DNA of 64,000 nt, taken from assembly GCA_900120395.1 (NCBI GenBank), contig LT635553.1:1222254-1286253 (forward strand), in the 5' to 3' direction. The stretch's first letter is position 1. Each line of letters opens with the position of its first letter. The notes under the pieces were generated by a model. The model did not search any database, was not told the DNA's origin, and saw nothing but the letters and a program-made list of their open reading frames with translations. A program made the position numbers and the translations under genes. This document shows, piece after piece, positions 26,054-34,974 of this stretch. The stretch comes from Porphyromonadaceae bacterium FC4 (GTDB lineage Bacteria > Bacteroidota > Bacteroidia > Bacteroidales > Porphyromonadaceae).

Positions 26054-27057
26054 GGAATGTAACAGTCAACAAGCTTTGCACTTCCTCCAATAAGGTGGAG
26101 TATGGCTTTTTGCTGTGCAGCAGGAATCAAAATCATGTTACCTGCAGAGAGCTCCAGACTTCCATCCGTAGTTTCTACCCGAACGGAGCCCTCTTCTACA
26201 AAAAGAACCGTAAACGAGTCTCGATCGGCAAGAGGCAACTCAAAGGATGACTGAGTCAACCTAAGTATGGAGGTATGAAAGTAAGGACACTTTTTTAGTG
26301 TAACAAGTTCATTCTTGGTCTCCCGGTCATAGCTGACTGTACCTGTTGTGTCCACTTGGTAGTCGATCACCTCTGCAGCACGATCAACGTGAAGTTCACG
26401 CTTGTTTCCCTCACTATCGGTACGGTTGAAGTCAAAAAGACGATAGGTCAAGTCCGACGCCTCCTGTATCTCTAGAACAAAGCAACCGGCACCTATACTG
26501 TGTACCTTACCGGCTGGTAAAAAAAAGACATCCCCCTGCGATGGTTTGTGAAGCATCAAGTAGTCTAATACTTCATCTGTCTTGACGATCTCTTTAATTT
26601 GCACCGGATCTGTTTCTTTTTTCCACCCTGCATAGATCTTGGCGTCAGGCGTACAGCCCAACAGATACCACATCTCTGTCTTACCTAGTTTACCGCCATG
26701 ATTCTTAGCTGCGTATTCGTCTCCCGGGTGCACTTGGATGCTGAGGTCATCATTAGCATCAATAAGCTTGATCAATAACGGAAAATGTGATCCAAACTTC
26801 TTAAATACATGCTCGCCGACAAGCGAAGCTCCATACTTTTTTGTCAGATCAGTAAGGTTTTGACCGGCATACGGTCCATCAGACACGATCGACTCGTCCC
26901 CTGGCATACCAGACACCTCCCAGGTTTCTCCTATTTGGTCTGCGGGAGCTTTCTCTTCTTTGTACTTATAGATACGCTCTCCGCCCCATAGTGTTGTTTT
27001 ATAGGCAGGTCTAAATCTCAGAGGTGCAGTTATCTGCTTATTATCGTTGTGATTCAT
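26050..27057 (-). CDS. manA: Mannose-6-phosphate isomerase, class I
   Basis: ManA interconverts mannose-6-phosphate and fructose-6-phosphate in the cytoplasm. The 335-residue protein has the zinc-binding residues of the type I family: Gln and His in DLSIQVHPGDEYA, Glu in GKTEMWYLL and His in GKVHSIGAGCF. The N-terminal RFRPAYKTTLWGGERIYKY is the short bacterial form. It overlaps glgB by 4 nt at its start and the 5'-nucleotidase gene by 4 nt at its end, so the three are translationally coupled. With GH92 mannosidase nearby, it could channel released mannose into glycolysis. Confidence 0.94.
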   Translation of the reverse strand: MNHNDNKQITAPLRFRPAYKTTLWGGERIYKYKEEKAPADQIGETWEVSGMPGDESIVSDGPYAGQNLTDLTKKYGASLVGEHVFKKFGSHFPLLIKLIDANDDLSIQVHPGDEYAAKNHGGKLGKTEMWYLLGCTPDAKIYAGWKKETDPVQIKEIVKTDEVLDYLMLHKPSQGDVFFLPAGKVHSIGAGCFVLEIQEASDLTYRLFDFNRTDSEGNKRELHVDRAAEVIDYQVDTTGTVSYDRETKNELVTLKKCPYFHTSILRLTQSSFELPLADRDSFTVLFVEEGSVRVETTDGSLELSAGNMILIPAAQQKAILHLIGGSAKLVDCYIP

Positions 27058-29084
27058 TTGTCTCTATTTGAATTATCTTGCACATCTACCATTTCAAGAA
27101 CGATAGCACACTTTGCCGGAAGATAGAGGCTTAGCCACCCCTTTCCATCGTACATGAATGTATCGTCATGCATCGTGAAGTGTTCAACCTTATGGTCTAG
27201 GAATCCAAACCCTCCATACTTTTTGTCATCAGTGTCAAGTACAATCTTGTACTTACCGCAAGGAGCAAGTACTCGATAGTCTACATATGACTCTGTAGGG
27301 TGGAAGTTGAAGACGTAGACAAAGCGCCCTCTTTCATAGGCGAGTACCTGCTGGTCATTTTGCTCCCAGAGTTTCACCAAGGAGAGCTGAGCATAATGAT
27401 CTACGCTACGTATGTGCTTGAGCATATCATGATCAAAATCTTGTAGCCAGCTGTATTTCAAAAAACCATTCGTAGCCAGACTCCACTGTCTCCGAGCATG
27501 CTTATAGCTCCAGTCGTTGCCTTCACGGGGAAAGTCGATCCACTCAGGATGCCCGAACTCATTACCCATAAAGTTGAGATAACCTCCGTTTGTAGTGGTT
27601 GCTGTCACAAGTCGTATCATCTTGTGGTACGCCATACCGCGTGCCACCTCAGCGCTTTCATCTGCACGATCCATATGCCAGTACATCTCCTTGTCAATGA
27701 GCCTAAAGATCAAGGTCTTGTCTCCAACAAGAGCCTGATCATGGCTTTCTGCATAGGAGATGTTTTTTTCATCGTTGCGGCGATTGGTCGTTTCCCACCA
27801 TATAGATCCGGGCTTCCAGTCTTCATCGGGATGCTCCTTTATCAACTTGATCCAAAAATCGGGGATATTCATCTGCAGTCGGTAGTCAAACCCTATACCA
27901 CCCTCTTCTAGCGGACGCGCCATGCCGGGCATACCACTGAAGTCCTCTGCAATAGTAATGGCATGTGGATATACTTGATGAATCAGCTTATTAGCTAGCT
28001 GCAGATACATGATCGCATCTCCATCCTGTGTGCCATTGAAATAGTCACTGTAGGTGCAAAATGACTGATCTATACCATGCCCCTGATACAGCATGGAGGT
28101 AACTCCATCAAATCTAAAACCATCCAACTGATAAGTATCCAACCAATACTGACAATTGGATAGGAGGAAGTGAAGCACCTCATTTTTGCCATAGTCAAAG
28201 CACATGGAGTTCCACTGCGGATGAATCATTCGATCACCATCATGGAAGTACTGAGTATGAGTACCATCAAACTTTGCAATCCCCTCCACCTCATTTCTAA
28301 CTGCATGGGAGTGGACAATATCCATGATGACCAGCAGCCCTAGTTTGTGCGCCTCGTCCACCAAACGCTTGAAGTCGTCAGGGGTACCAAATCGAGAAGA
28401 CGGTGCAAAGAAGCTAGACACCTGGTATCCAAAAGAACCATAATAGGGGTGCTCCATCACCGCCATGATCTGAACAGCATTGTATCCTTTTTTACGGATA
28501 GAGGGAAGCACCTGCTCTCTAAACTCATCGTAGGTTCCTACTTTTTCCTCCTCAGTTGCCATGCCGACATGACACTCATATATCAGAAGTGGCTCATCTT
28601 TGAGCTGTGGTCGCTTGTAGAGAAAAGTATAGGGTTGCTCAGGGTGAAACACCTGTGCACTGAAGAGCTTAGTCTCTGGGTCCTGTACTACATATTGGCA
28701 CCAAGCGGGGATACGCTCGCCACTCTCTCCCTCCCATTCTACTAAGAGCTTATAGTGGTCGCCATTCTTGAGGGCTGTCTCCGGCATATACAGTTCCCAT
28801 ACTCCATTATCTAGGCGCTCCATTGTGTAGGCTTCATGACGCTTCCAGTCATTACCATCACACAGGAAGTATATTGCCGTGGCATTCGGAGCCCACTCGC
28901 GCATTACCCACTCGTCTTTCTCCTTATGCAAACCATAATAAAGATAGCCAAGTGCAAACTTTGACAAGTCACCTTCACTATTCACAGTCAGTTCTTGTTC
29001 CTTCGTGTGTGCATAGTCTAAGCGACTTTGTATCGCCTTTTCAAAGGGCTGTAGCCACTGGTCATTCTCCACTAGTTTCAACAT
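27054..29084 (-). CDS. glgB: 1,4-alpha-glucan branching enzyme (GH13)
   Basis: GlgB makes alpha-1,6 branches in glycogen. The 676 residues contain an N-terminal CBM48 region, the GH13 barrel and a C-terminal all-beta domain. Catalytic motifs are present: DIVHSHAV, LDGFRFDGVTSMLY (nucleophile Asp), ITIAEDFSGMPGM (acid Glu) and YAESHDQALVGDKT. The length and the DGFRFDGVTSM form resemble the eukaryotic-like GH13_8 subgroup. I took the ATG at 29084 (MLKLVEND); the upstream ATG at 29147 would overlap the preceding gene. It overlaps manA by 4 nt and follows aguB by 34 nt. No glycogen synthase or phosphorylase is in the window. Confidence 0.95.
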   Translation of the reverse strand: MLKLVENDQWLQPFEKAIQSRLDYAHTKEQELTVNSEGDLSKFALGYLYYGLHKEKDEWVMREWAPNATAIYFLCDGNDWKRHEAYTMERLDNGVWELYMPETALKNGDHYKLLVEWEGESGERIPAWCQYVVQDPETKLFSAQVFHPEQPYTFLYKRPQLKDEPLLIYECHVGMATEEEKVGTYDEFREQVLPSIRKKGYNAVQIMAVMEHPYYGSFGYQVSSFFAPSSRFGTPDDFKRLVDEAHKLGLLVIMDIVHSHAVRNEVEGIAKFDGTHTQYFHDGDRMIHPQWNSMCFDYGKNEVLHFLLSNCQYWLDTYQLDGFRFDGVTSMLYQGHGIDQSFCTYSDYFNGTQDGDAIMYLQLANKLIHQVYPHAITIAEDFSGMPGMARPLEEGGIGFDYRLQMNIPDFWIKLIKEHPDEDWKPGSIWWETTNRRNDEKNISYAESHDQALVGDKTLIFRLIDKEMYWHMDRADESAEVARGMAYHKMIRLVTATTTNGGYLNFMGNEFGHPEWIDFPREGNDWSYKHARRQWSLATNGFLKYSWLQDFDHDMLKHIRSVDHYAQLSLVKLWEQNDQQVLAYERGRFVYVFNFHPTESYVDYRVLAPCGKYKIVLDTDDKKYGGFGFLDHKVEHFTMHDDTFMYDGKGWLSLYLPAKCAIVLEMVDVQDNSNRDK

Positions 29085-29118
29085 AGTAGTATTTTTTCTT
29101 TGAATTATTCCTTTGTTT

Positions 29119-29994
29119 TCATTGACGAAACCTCTTGACGAGGTCACCGTACTGGTCTATTCTTCTATCTCTAAAGAATGGCCACCACCGCCTTACGTAC
29201 TCTGTTCGCTGGAGGTCAACCTCCACGACACATTCTTGTTCTTCTTCTCGAGAGAGCTCGGCAAGGATCTCTCCCTGCTGTCCTGCGACAAACGAGTTGC
29301 CCCAAAACGTAATCCCTCCCGTCATATTAGTAGGATCAGGCTCATACCCTACTCTATTCACAGCTACGACAGGCAGGTTATTTGCCACCGCATGACCACG
29401 CTGTATCGTACGCCATGCATCTAACTGACGCTCCTGCTCGTCACGAGAGTCCGTGCTCTCCGTTCCTATTGCGGTTGGATAGATTAGTAGATCAGCTCCG
29501 CTCATCGCCATAAGCCTGGCTGCCTCAGGGTACCACTGATCCCAACAGATCAACAGCCCAAGTCTTCCCACCGAGGTGTCTATTGGCTCAAATCCTTGAT
29601 CTCCGGGGGTAAAGTAAAACTTCTCGTAGTATGCCGGATCATCCGGGATGTGCATCTTACGGTATGTACCTGCGATGCTTCCATCTTTCTCCAAAACCAC
29701 ACCGGTATTGTGGTACAGTCCGGGAGCTCTTCTCTCAAAAAGAGAGGTCACCAGTACTACCTGACACTCTTTTGCGATTTTTCCAAAAAAATCCGTGGAG
29801 GGTCCTGGTATTGGCTCTGCCAGGTCGAAGGTGTCTACATTCTCCTCTTGACAGAAGTATAGGCCATTATGCAGTTCCTGAAGAACGATCAGTTCAGCCC
29901 CCTGTTTTGCCAAACTTCGGATCTTATCCGCAAGTCTTCTCTTGTTATCCTCTATATCCGGGGTATTGTGTTGCTGAATGATGCCTATCTTCAT
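29119..29994 (-). CDS. aguB: N-carbamoylputrescine amidohydrolase (nitrilase superfamily)
   Basis: AguB hydrolyses N-carbamoylputrescine to putrescine, CO2 and ammonia. The 291-residue protein shows the nitrilase-family Glu-Lys-Cys triad: Glu in LIVLQELHNGLYF, Lys in TYRKMHIPDDP and Cys in LLICWDQWYPEAAR. The YYEKFYFTPGD and AIGTESTDSRDEQ segments are typical of this subfamily. The start overlaps the agmatine deiminase gene by 4 nt, so the two steps from agmatine to putrescine are encoded as a coupled pair. Confidence 0.95.
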   Translation of the reverse strand: MKIGIIQQHNTPDIEDNKRRLADKIRSLAKQGAELIVLQELHNGLYFCQEENVDTFDLAEPIPGPSTDFFGKIAKECQVVLVTSLFERRAPGLYHNTGVVLEKDGSIAGTYRKMHIPDDPAYYEKFYFTPGDQGFEPIDTSVGRLGLLICWDQWYPEAARLMAMSGADLLIYPTAIGTESTDSRDEQERQLDAWRTIQRGHAVANNLPVVAVNRVGYEPDPTNMTGGITFWGNSFVAGQQGEILAELSREEEQECVVEVDLQRTEYVRRWWPFFRDRRIDQYGDLVKRFRQ

Positions 29995-30968
29995 AGTTTT
30001 TCTTTGTTCAAAAAGCCCTTAGGTATCTGCATTGTAGCACAGTGCAGGGAGCCGTTTTGCAAAATCAATGCTCTACAGTCTACGCCCACCACTTTTCTAT
30101 CCGAAAAAAGCTCCTGCAGTATTTCAATCGCAACATCATCAGCCGGGTCGTTGTACGTCGGTACAAGTACGGCTCCATTTGTGATCAAAAAGTTAGCATA
30201 TGTTGCGGGGAGCTGATGACCATCATTGTACTTAGGCATTGGCATTGGCAATTTCACTGCATTGAAGGGGAGCTTTCCTTCGACGACGGTCACGAGCGTA
30301 TCATCATTCACGAAGCGTACCATCGTATCTATGTGTCCATCTGTATCGTCCCCCTCAAGCGCCTTGAGGTCCAATACTAATAGCTGTCTTAGCCCCAGTG
30401 CTTCTTGCACCTCCAAACATTGAGTATGCTCAGGCATCCATGAGTTGCGGTTGGGAGCCTGAAGCATAGGAGAAGTGGTAAGGGCTATCCCCTTTCCATT
30501 CACCTCTATGCCTCCACCTTCCAAAACAATATCTTGCCTATTCTTGACCCATATACCCGGGGCAAAGACTCCACGATCGTAGAGCCTACGAATCAACTGG
30601 TTATCCTGATCTGAGGCAAACTTCTGCCCCCATGCGTTAAACCGAAAGTCCACCACCACACGCTCTCCGTCCTGGATGGTACACAGTGGACCGTAATCAC
30701 GAATCCAGGTGTCATTGAGCGGAATTCCCTCTACGAAGTAGAGCTTGTGCTTGGAGCCCGACAGATCTCCAACTGCCGCCAGCACCTCCGTTTTCTCCTC
30801 GCACACAATGACCACATCCACAAACTCCAGTAGGGTGTGTACAATACCGACGTAGCATACGGTGGTAGACTGCAGGTGCATACTCCAGTCCATCTCAGCT
30901 GTAGGCCACGACAGTAGCACTGCATCCTGAGGACTCCATTCAGGGATAAGTCCTGTTGCGTTGATCAT
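29991..30968 (-). CDS. aguA: Agmatine deiminase (Porphyromonas-type PAD family)
   Basis: AguA converts agmatine to N-carbamoylputrescine, the first of two steps to putrescine. The 325-residue protein carries the family active-site motifs: NDTWIRDYGP, IVLEGGGIEVNGKG, EGDDTDGHIDTMVRF and, near the C-terminus, the nucleophilic Cys in NGSLHCATMQIP. There is no signal peptide, which separates it from the secreted peptidylarginine deiminase of P. gingivalis. It is the first gene of the six-gene minus-strand run and has a well-formed promoter upstream. Arginine decarboxylase is not in the window. Confidence 0.95.
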   Translation of the reverse strand: MINATGLIPEWSPQDAVLLSWPTAEMDWSMHLQSTTVCYVGIVHTLLEFVDVVIVCEEKTEVLAAVGDLSGSKHKLYFVEGIPLNDTWIRDYGPLCTIQDGERVVVDFRFNAWGQKFASDQDNQLIRRLYDRGVFAPGIWVKNRQDIVLEGGGIEVNGKGIALTTSPMLQAPNRNSWMPEHTQCLEVQEALGLRQLLVLDLKALEGDDTDGHIDTMVRFVNDDTLVTVVEGKLPFNAVKLPMPMPKYNDGHQLPATYANFLITNGAVLVPTYNDPADDVAIEILQELFSDRKVVGVDCRALILQNGSLHCATMQIPKGFLNKEKL

Positions 30969-31049
30969 TGATTGTTTCTATCTGGTCCGTATACGCAACC
31001 ACATACCGGCAAAGAGATGCAGATATATGGATGAGTCTATTAACTTCCA

Positions 31050-31081
31050 CAAACTTACCCGAAATACTGCTTTTCTCCAAA
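31050..31081 (-). promoter_or_regulatory. aguA operon promoter
   Basis: On the minus strand this reads TTTG (31081-31078), 20 nt, TAAGTTTG (31057-31050), an exact match to the Bacteroidetes consensus. The predicted transcript starts near 31045, about 77 nt before the aguA ATG. Confidence 0.75.
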
Positions 31082-31139
31082 AAGAGCTGAGCTTAAACGA
31101 GTGTATGCATCATCTTTTGTCACGCCAGCCTTATCCACT

Positions 31140-31171
31140 TTTGCACACTTGAGCAAAAGGCATTAGGTTTG
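31140..31171 (+). promoter_or_regulatory. Promoter of the RluA-like gene / dsbD unit
   Basis: TTTG at 31140-31143, 20 nt, TAGGTTTG at 31164-31171, an exact consensus match on the plus strand. It implies a leader of about 210 nt. A second -7-like TACATTTG lies at 31285-31292 without a -33 partner. Confidence 0.7.
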
Positions 31172-31389
31172 ACCGATGAATATGGAATTCACAGTCTGCA
31201 CGTCTAATCATATCAAAACCAACACCCAATCCTCCAAAAACAACAAACACAAGTTAATGCCACTCATAGATTTGCGAAAATGATTACATTTGCGATTGTA
31301 TTGATGTATTGAGCACTTACAGGTACCTATCAAGCACAAGTAATCGGCATTTGCATCAAAGTTCACTAAGATTTCAGAGTACAAAGTAA

Positions 31390-32313
31390 ATGAGTAGTTC
31401 CCTTCCGCCCGGACGTCCGGCGACAACAAAAAAAGAGAATCCCAGTCCCGTTCAAGAAACCTATCGTGTTTCTTCAGCAGGGACGCTCATTGAGGTACTC
31501 CGGGAAAAGTCGTGTCGTTCGCGTACAGCGACCAAGCGATTGCTTGCGACCGGTCGGGTGTCTGTCGATGGCATAGTCACCACGACAGCCACGTTAGTAC
31601 TATCTCCAGACCAAAAGATTACGGTACATGAGGGTGTACCTCCGAGTGAGCTTACACATGAGGTCATTGAGGTTATTTGGGAGGATAGCGACTACATCGT
31701 CGTCTACAAAAAAGCCGGACTTCCCACAGTCAACACAGGACACCGAAGAAAAGAGGATACCGTCATTTGGATTGTCAGCCAGCACCTCAAGCTGACCGAC
31801 CCAAAGGCCAAACTCTTCATGATCACCAGACAAGACAACAACACAGAAGGCTATGTCCTTTTCGCCAAAAACATTGCTGCCAAGACGGATATGATCAGTC
31901 ATTGGCAACAGTATATCTGTGATCAGGTCTACGTGCTCTGCGTTGAAGGCAAGCTTGGATCGACATCCGGTGAGATTATTAGCGAGACAAAACCAGACAA
32001 CAAACAACAGCACCGACGTGTCCGGACGAGCTACAAAGTCCTGAGACGTAGCGAGAACGGGAATATGGCGGTCATTGAAGTAAGTGTCGCAGGAGCAAGA
32101 ATATACAACCTCCGCAAAGTCATGAAGGACAACAACCTCAAGATCTATGGAGACATCCGATCTCGATCAAGTTTCAGGACAGAGGGAAAGATTGCTCTCC
32201 TCCAGACACAGTTTTCTTTCAGACACCCCAAAACCGGTCAACGCATGGATTTCAAGCGAGGCTTTCCCTCCCACTTTTTCACACTCCTCAGAGACGACAA
32301 AAAGACCGAATAA
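31390..32313 (+). CDS. Divergent RluA-type pseudouridine synthase-like protein with S4 domain
   Basis: A 307-residue protein with an S4-like RNA-binding segment (LIEVLREKSCRSRTATKRLLATGRVSVDG, about residues 33-62) and a RluA-like domain containing YIVVYKKAGLPTV. The normal HRLDRDTSG motif is replaced by TRQDNNTEGYVLFAK: the Asp is kept but the flanking residues are changed. The usual RTHQIR segment reads ARIYNLRKVMKDNN. It may be an active enzyme with an altered substrate, or an RNA-binding relic; I cannot decide. It is the first gene after a long leader and lies 41 nt before dsbD. Confidence 0.8.
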   Translation: MSSSLPPGRPATTKKENPSPVQETYRVSSAGTLIEVLREKSCRSRTATKRLLATGRVSVDGIVTTTATLVLSPDQKITVHEGVPPSELTHEVIEVIWEDSDYIVVYKKAGLPTVNTGHRRKEDTVIWIVSQHLKLTDPKAKLFMITRQDNNTEGYVLFAKNIAAKTDMISHWQQYICDQVYVLCVEGKLGSTSGEIISETKPDNKQQHRRVRTSYKVLRRSENGNMAVIEVSVAGARIYNLRKVMKDNNLKIYGDIRSRSSFRTEGKIALLQTQFSFRHPKTGQRMDFKRGFPSHFFTLLRDDKKTE

Positions 32314-32354
32314 GATAATAAACACTTTCCTTTTTCATACCAGTCACTAGACAA

Positions 32355-34487
32355 ATGAAACGTAAAACAACGAGACTTTTTCTCCTGCTGACGCTAGCGG
32401 TTCTGGCACCACTTGCACAGAAATCTGATGCTGTCGCACAGATCGTCGAGGCAGCAAGCTGGCAGATTGAACACTCCAACACCTCTGACGGTGTGCTGAC
32501 ACTAACCTTCAAGGGTAGACCTACCGGTGATTTTCACGTCTATGGAATAGAGCTTCCCGACGGTGGTCCCACCCCTACCGGCATAGAGTTGGATGAGAGC
32601 AAGGGCATAAAGCCACTGGGTCCGGTCACTGCAAGCCCGGCTCCTGAGACACACCATGACCCAAACTTTGACATGGACCTCCAGTGGTACTCCAAGCCAT
32701 TTACAGTCACCCAGAAGTTCCAGATCACCGATCCGAAGAATTTTTCTCTAGCAGGTGATCTCATCTATATGGGGTGCAACGACAACACCTGCACTCCACC
32801 AACGAGGGTAAGCTTCAGTGTCACAGCTGATGATCTTACTACTCCTCTAAAGATGAGTGCCCCAAAAGAGGGGACCGGCGCAGAGGACAAAAGCACAACG
32901 GCAGAAGCCGCGAGTACGACTGACACAGCCACAGCATCCGAGGAGGAAGTGGTAGAAGAGCCATCGGAGGCTGCCGAGGTTGCCGATGAAGAAGAGACTC
33001 AAAAGGCTGCTGCAAGCACAGTTGTATCTACTGAGGTCGGAGAAGACAACCCGATTTGGACCCCGATTATTAGCGAGCTCAAAGAGTATGGTGACCGAAA
33101 CCTGCAAGCTACAGACAGCTCACTATGGACTATATTTATCCTAGGTTTTCTTGGCGGTCTTATTGCGCTCCTCACTCCATGCGTGTGGCCAATGATCCCC
33201 ATGACTGTCTCGTTTTTCCTCAAGAGGAGTCAGAGTCGCAAAAAAGCCATCAGCGATGCCATCATATATGGGATCTCCATTATCGTCATTTACTTGGCTT
33301 TAGGGCTGATCATCACAGGTATCTTCGGAGCAAGTGCGTTGAATAGCATGGCCACCAATGCGGTGTTCAACATCATTTTCTTCTTGCTCCTTGTCGTTTT
33401 TGCTGTCAGCTTCTTTGGTGCCTTTGAGCTTGTGCTGCCTCAGTCTTGGACGAACAAGCTGGACAGCAAGGCTGAGTCCACAGGCGGGTTGCTGAGTATT
33501 TTCTTCATGGCGTTCACGCTGGTTCTCGTCTCCTTCTCTTGCACGGGACCAATCATAGGTACCCTTCTTGTTGATGCAGCATCACGCGGAGACGTCTTTG
33601 GACCGGCGATTGGGATGTTTGGCTTCGCTCTCGCACTTGCGCTGCCATTCTCGCTCTTTGCCATCTTCCCAAACTGGCTTCAAAGCGTGCCCAAGAGTGG
33701 TGGCTGGATGAACAGCGTCAAGGTTGTCCTCGCCTTTTTGGAGCTTGCCCTTTCACTTAAGTTCCTTTCTGTTGCAGACTTGGCATATGGCTGGGGCATT
33801 CTCGACAGAGAAGTATTTGTATCCCTCTGGATCGTGATCTTTGCTCTACTTGGTCTCTACCTTCTCGGAAAGATTACGTTCCCGAACGACACCCCGGTTG
33901 AGCGACTATCTGTCTCGAGGCTTTTCATGGGTATCATCTCACTTGCCTTTGCAGTCTACATGATTCCCGGTCTGTGGGGTGCTCCTCTCAAGTCAATCAG
34001 TGCTTTTGCACCACCTCTAAGCACTCAAGACTTCAACCTCTACGATGCTGAGGTGCATCCGCAGTTTGAGGACTATGACCTAGGTATGGCATATGCAGCC
34101 CAACGAGGCAAGCCGGTACTTATTGACTTCTCGGGATACGGATGTGTGAACTGCCGTAAGATGGAAGCATCAGTCTGGACCGATCCAAAAGTAAAGGACA
34201 TCATCGACAATCAGTTTGTCCTCATCACGCTTATAGTGGATGACAAGACACAGCTACCTGAGATGATTGAGATTACAGAAAACGGGCAAAAACGCAAGCT
34301 GAAGACCATAGGAGACAAGTGGAGCTACTTCCAGAGATACAAGTTTGGAAGCAACGCACAGCCCTTCTACGTCATGCTTGACCAAGCAGGTCAGCCACTA
34401 GGTTCAAGCTATGGCTTTGACCAAGATGTCAACCAGTACATAGACTGGCTCAACTCCGGGCTTACTGAATATAAAAATCAGGAATAA
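32355..34487 (+). CDS. dsbD: Thiol:disulfide interchange protein DsbD
   Basis: DsbD carries reducing power from cytoplasmic thioredoxin across the inner membrane. The 710 residues give a signal peptide, an N-terminal beta domain (about 35-165) with a Cys pair in MGCNDNTCTPP, and a long linker rich in Ala, Glu, Ser and Thr (about 170-225). The eight-helix membrane domain (about 250-560) has its two redox Cys in LLTPCVWPMIPM and SFSCTGPIIGT. The C-terminal thioredoxin domain has CVNC near residues 597-600. All three modules and their cysteine pairs are intact. A terminator follows 29 nt after the stop. Confidence 0.96.
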   Translation: MKRKTTRLFLLLTLAVLAPLAQKSDAVAQIVEAASWQIEHSNTSDGVLTLTFKGRPTGDFHVYGIELPDGGPTPTGIELDESKGIKPLGPVTASPAPETHHDPNFDMDLQWYSKPFTVTQKFQITDPKNFSLAGDLIYMGCNDNTCTPPTRVSFSVTADDLTTPLKMSAPKEGTGAEDKSTTAEAASTTDTATASEEEVVEEPSEAAEVADEEETQKAAASTVVSTEVGEDNPIWTPIISELKEYGDRNLQATDSSLWTIFILGFLGGLIALLTPCVWPMIPMTVSFFLKRSQSRKKAISDAIIYGISIIVIYLALGLIITGIFGASALNSMATNAVFNIIFFLLLVVFAVSFFGAFELVLPQSWTNKLDSKAESTGGLLSIFFMAFTLVLVSFSCTGPIIGTLLVDAASRGDVFGPAIGMFGFALALALPFSLFAIFPNWLQSVPKSGGWMNSVKVVLAFLELALSLKFLSVADLAYGWGILDREVFVSLWIVIFALLGLYLLGKITFPNDTPVERLSVSRLFMGIISLAFAVYMIPGLWGAPLKSISAFAPPLSTQDFNLYDAEVHPQFEDYDLGMAYAAQRGKPVLIDFSGYGCVNCRKMEASVWTDPKVKDIIDNQFVLITLIVDDKTQLPEMIEITENGQKRKLKTIGDKWSYFQRYKFGSNAQPFYVMLDQAGQPLGSSYGFDQDVNQYIDWLNSGLTEYKNQE

Positions 34488-34516
34488 TCCCGACAAGTAC
34501 CCGGATATTTTCACTT

Positions 34517-34551
34517 CGAGGGTGTGTCAAAGCCGTTTTGACACACCCTCG
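34517..34551 (+). terminator. Terminator of dsbD
   Basis: CGAGGGTGTGTCAAA pairs with TTTTGACACACCCTCG around a short CCG-type loop, followed by ATTTATAT. The stem matches that of the OmpA-family terminator at 22125. Confidence 0.9.
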
Positions 34552-34576
34552 ATTTATATCGTTCACGGACAGTGGC

Positions 34577-34664
34577 AAAAGTTTCACGGATAGTAGCAAA
34601 ATGTTTCCAGTAGGATACAGTTCGCTTCTATCCGTGAAACATTTCTCTTTCCTACTGGAAATAT
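34577..34664. repeat. Modular 22-nt brick repeat, copy 5 (head-to-head form)
   Basis: This copy starts with a forward A brick (TTTCACGGATAGTAGC at 34582) and a B core (TTTCCAGTAGGATACAG). It then turns round: a reversed A brick (CTTCTATCCGTGAAAC, ending near 34640) and a reversed B core (TTTCCTACTGGAAA at 34649-34662). The two halves form one imperfect inverted repeat of about 60 nt. No TGTACTG ends are seen. It lies between dsbD and serS. Confidence 0.88.
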
Positions 34665-34912
34665 TCTGCGATTATTAGAAAGCCGTCTTGGATACATCCG
34701 CATCCGACTGACTAACAACAAGATATACCACAGATCACTTTAGCCCTAAATCAAGGACAGCGGTACCGTCTTTCCAATGGACATGATCGGGTCTACTTGT
34801 GACAGTCAAAGCTTACATTTGAAAATTAAGGGAGCGGAGGTTTTCACAAAGAGCCCAAGGTAATTGTCCCGCTGATAAAAGTATAGAACGCTGCCATATC
34901 AGTGAAAAAAAC
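34665..34912. other. Gene-free leader before serS
   Basis: About 250 nt between brick copy 5 and the serS promoter. I see no open frame of note, no hairpin terminator and no RNA gene. Confidence 0.5.
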
Positions 34913-34920
34913 TATCTTTG
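34913..34920 (+). promoter_or_regulatory. -7 element of the serS promoter
   Basis: TATCTTTG matches TAnnTTTG and lies 54 nt before the serS ATG. No TTTG occurs at the expected -33 position. Confidence 0.5.
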
Positions 34921-34974
34921 CGAAAGGGTTGCGCTATTGCAACCTCAAAAACATACAATAACCAGGTTAGAGAC

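Larger units (their letters stand above)
30969..31389. other. Divergent intergenic region
   Basis: The 421-nt gap separates aguA (minus) from the RluA-like gene (plus). It holds two opposed promoters with good consensus matches (listed separately) and no convincing open frame, RNA gene or brick repeat. Confidence 0.7.

Noticed and set aside
29991-30968. Secreted peptidylarginine deiminase (virulence-type PPAD)
   Set aside because: No signal peptide or C-terminal secretion domain, 325 residues only, and coupled to aguB, so agmatine deiminase fits better.
34918-34974. Longer serS start at a TTG
   Set aside because: The TTG lies inside the predicted TATCTTTG promoter element, and the added residues do not resemble SerRS.
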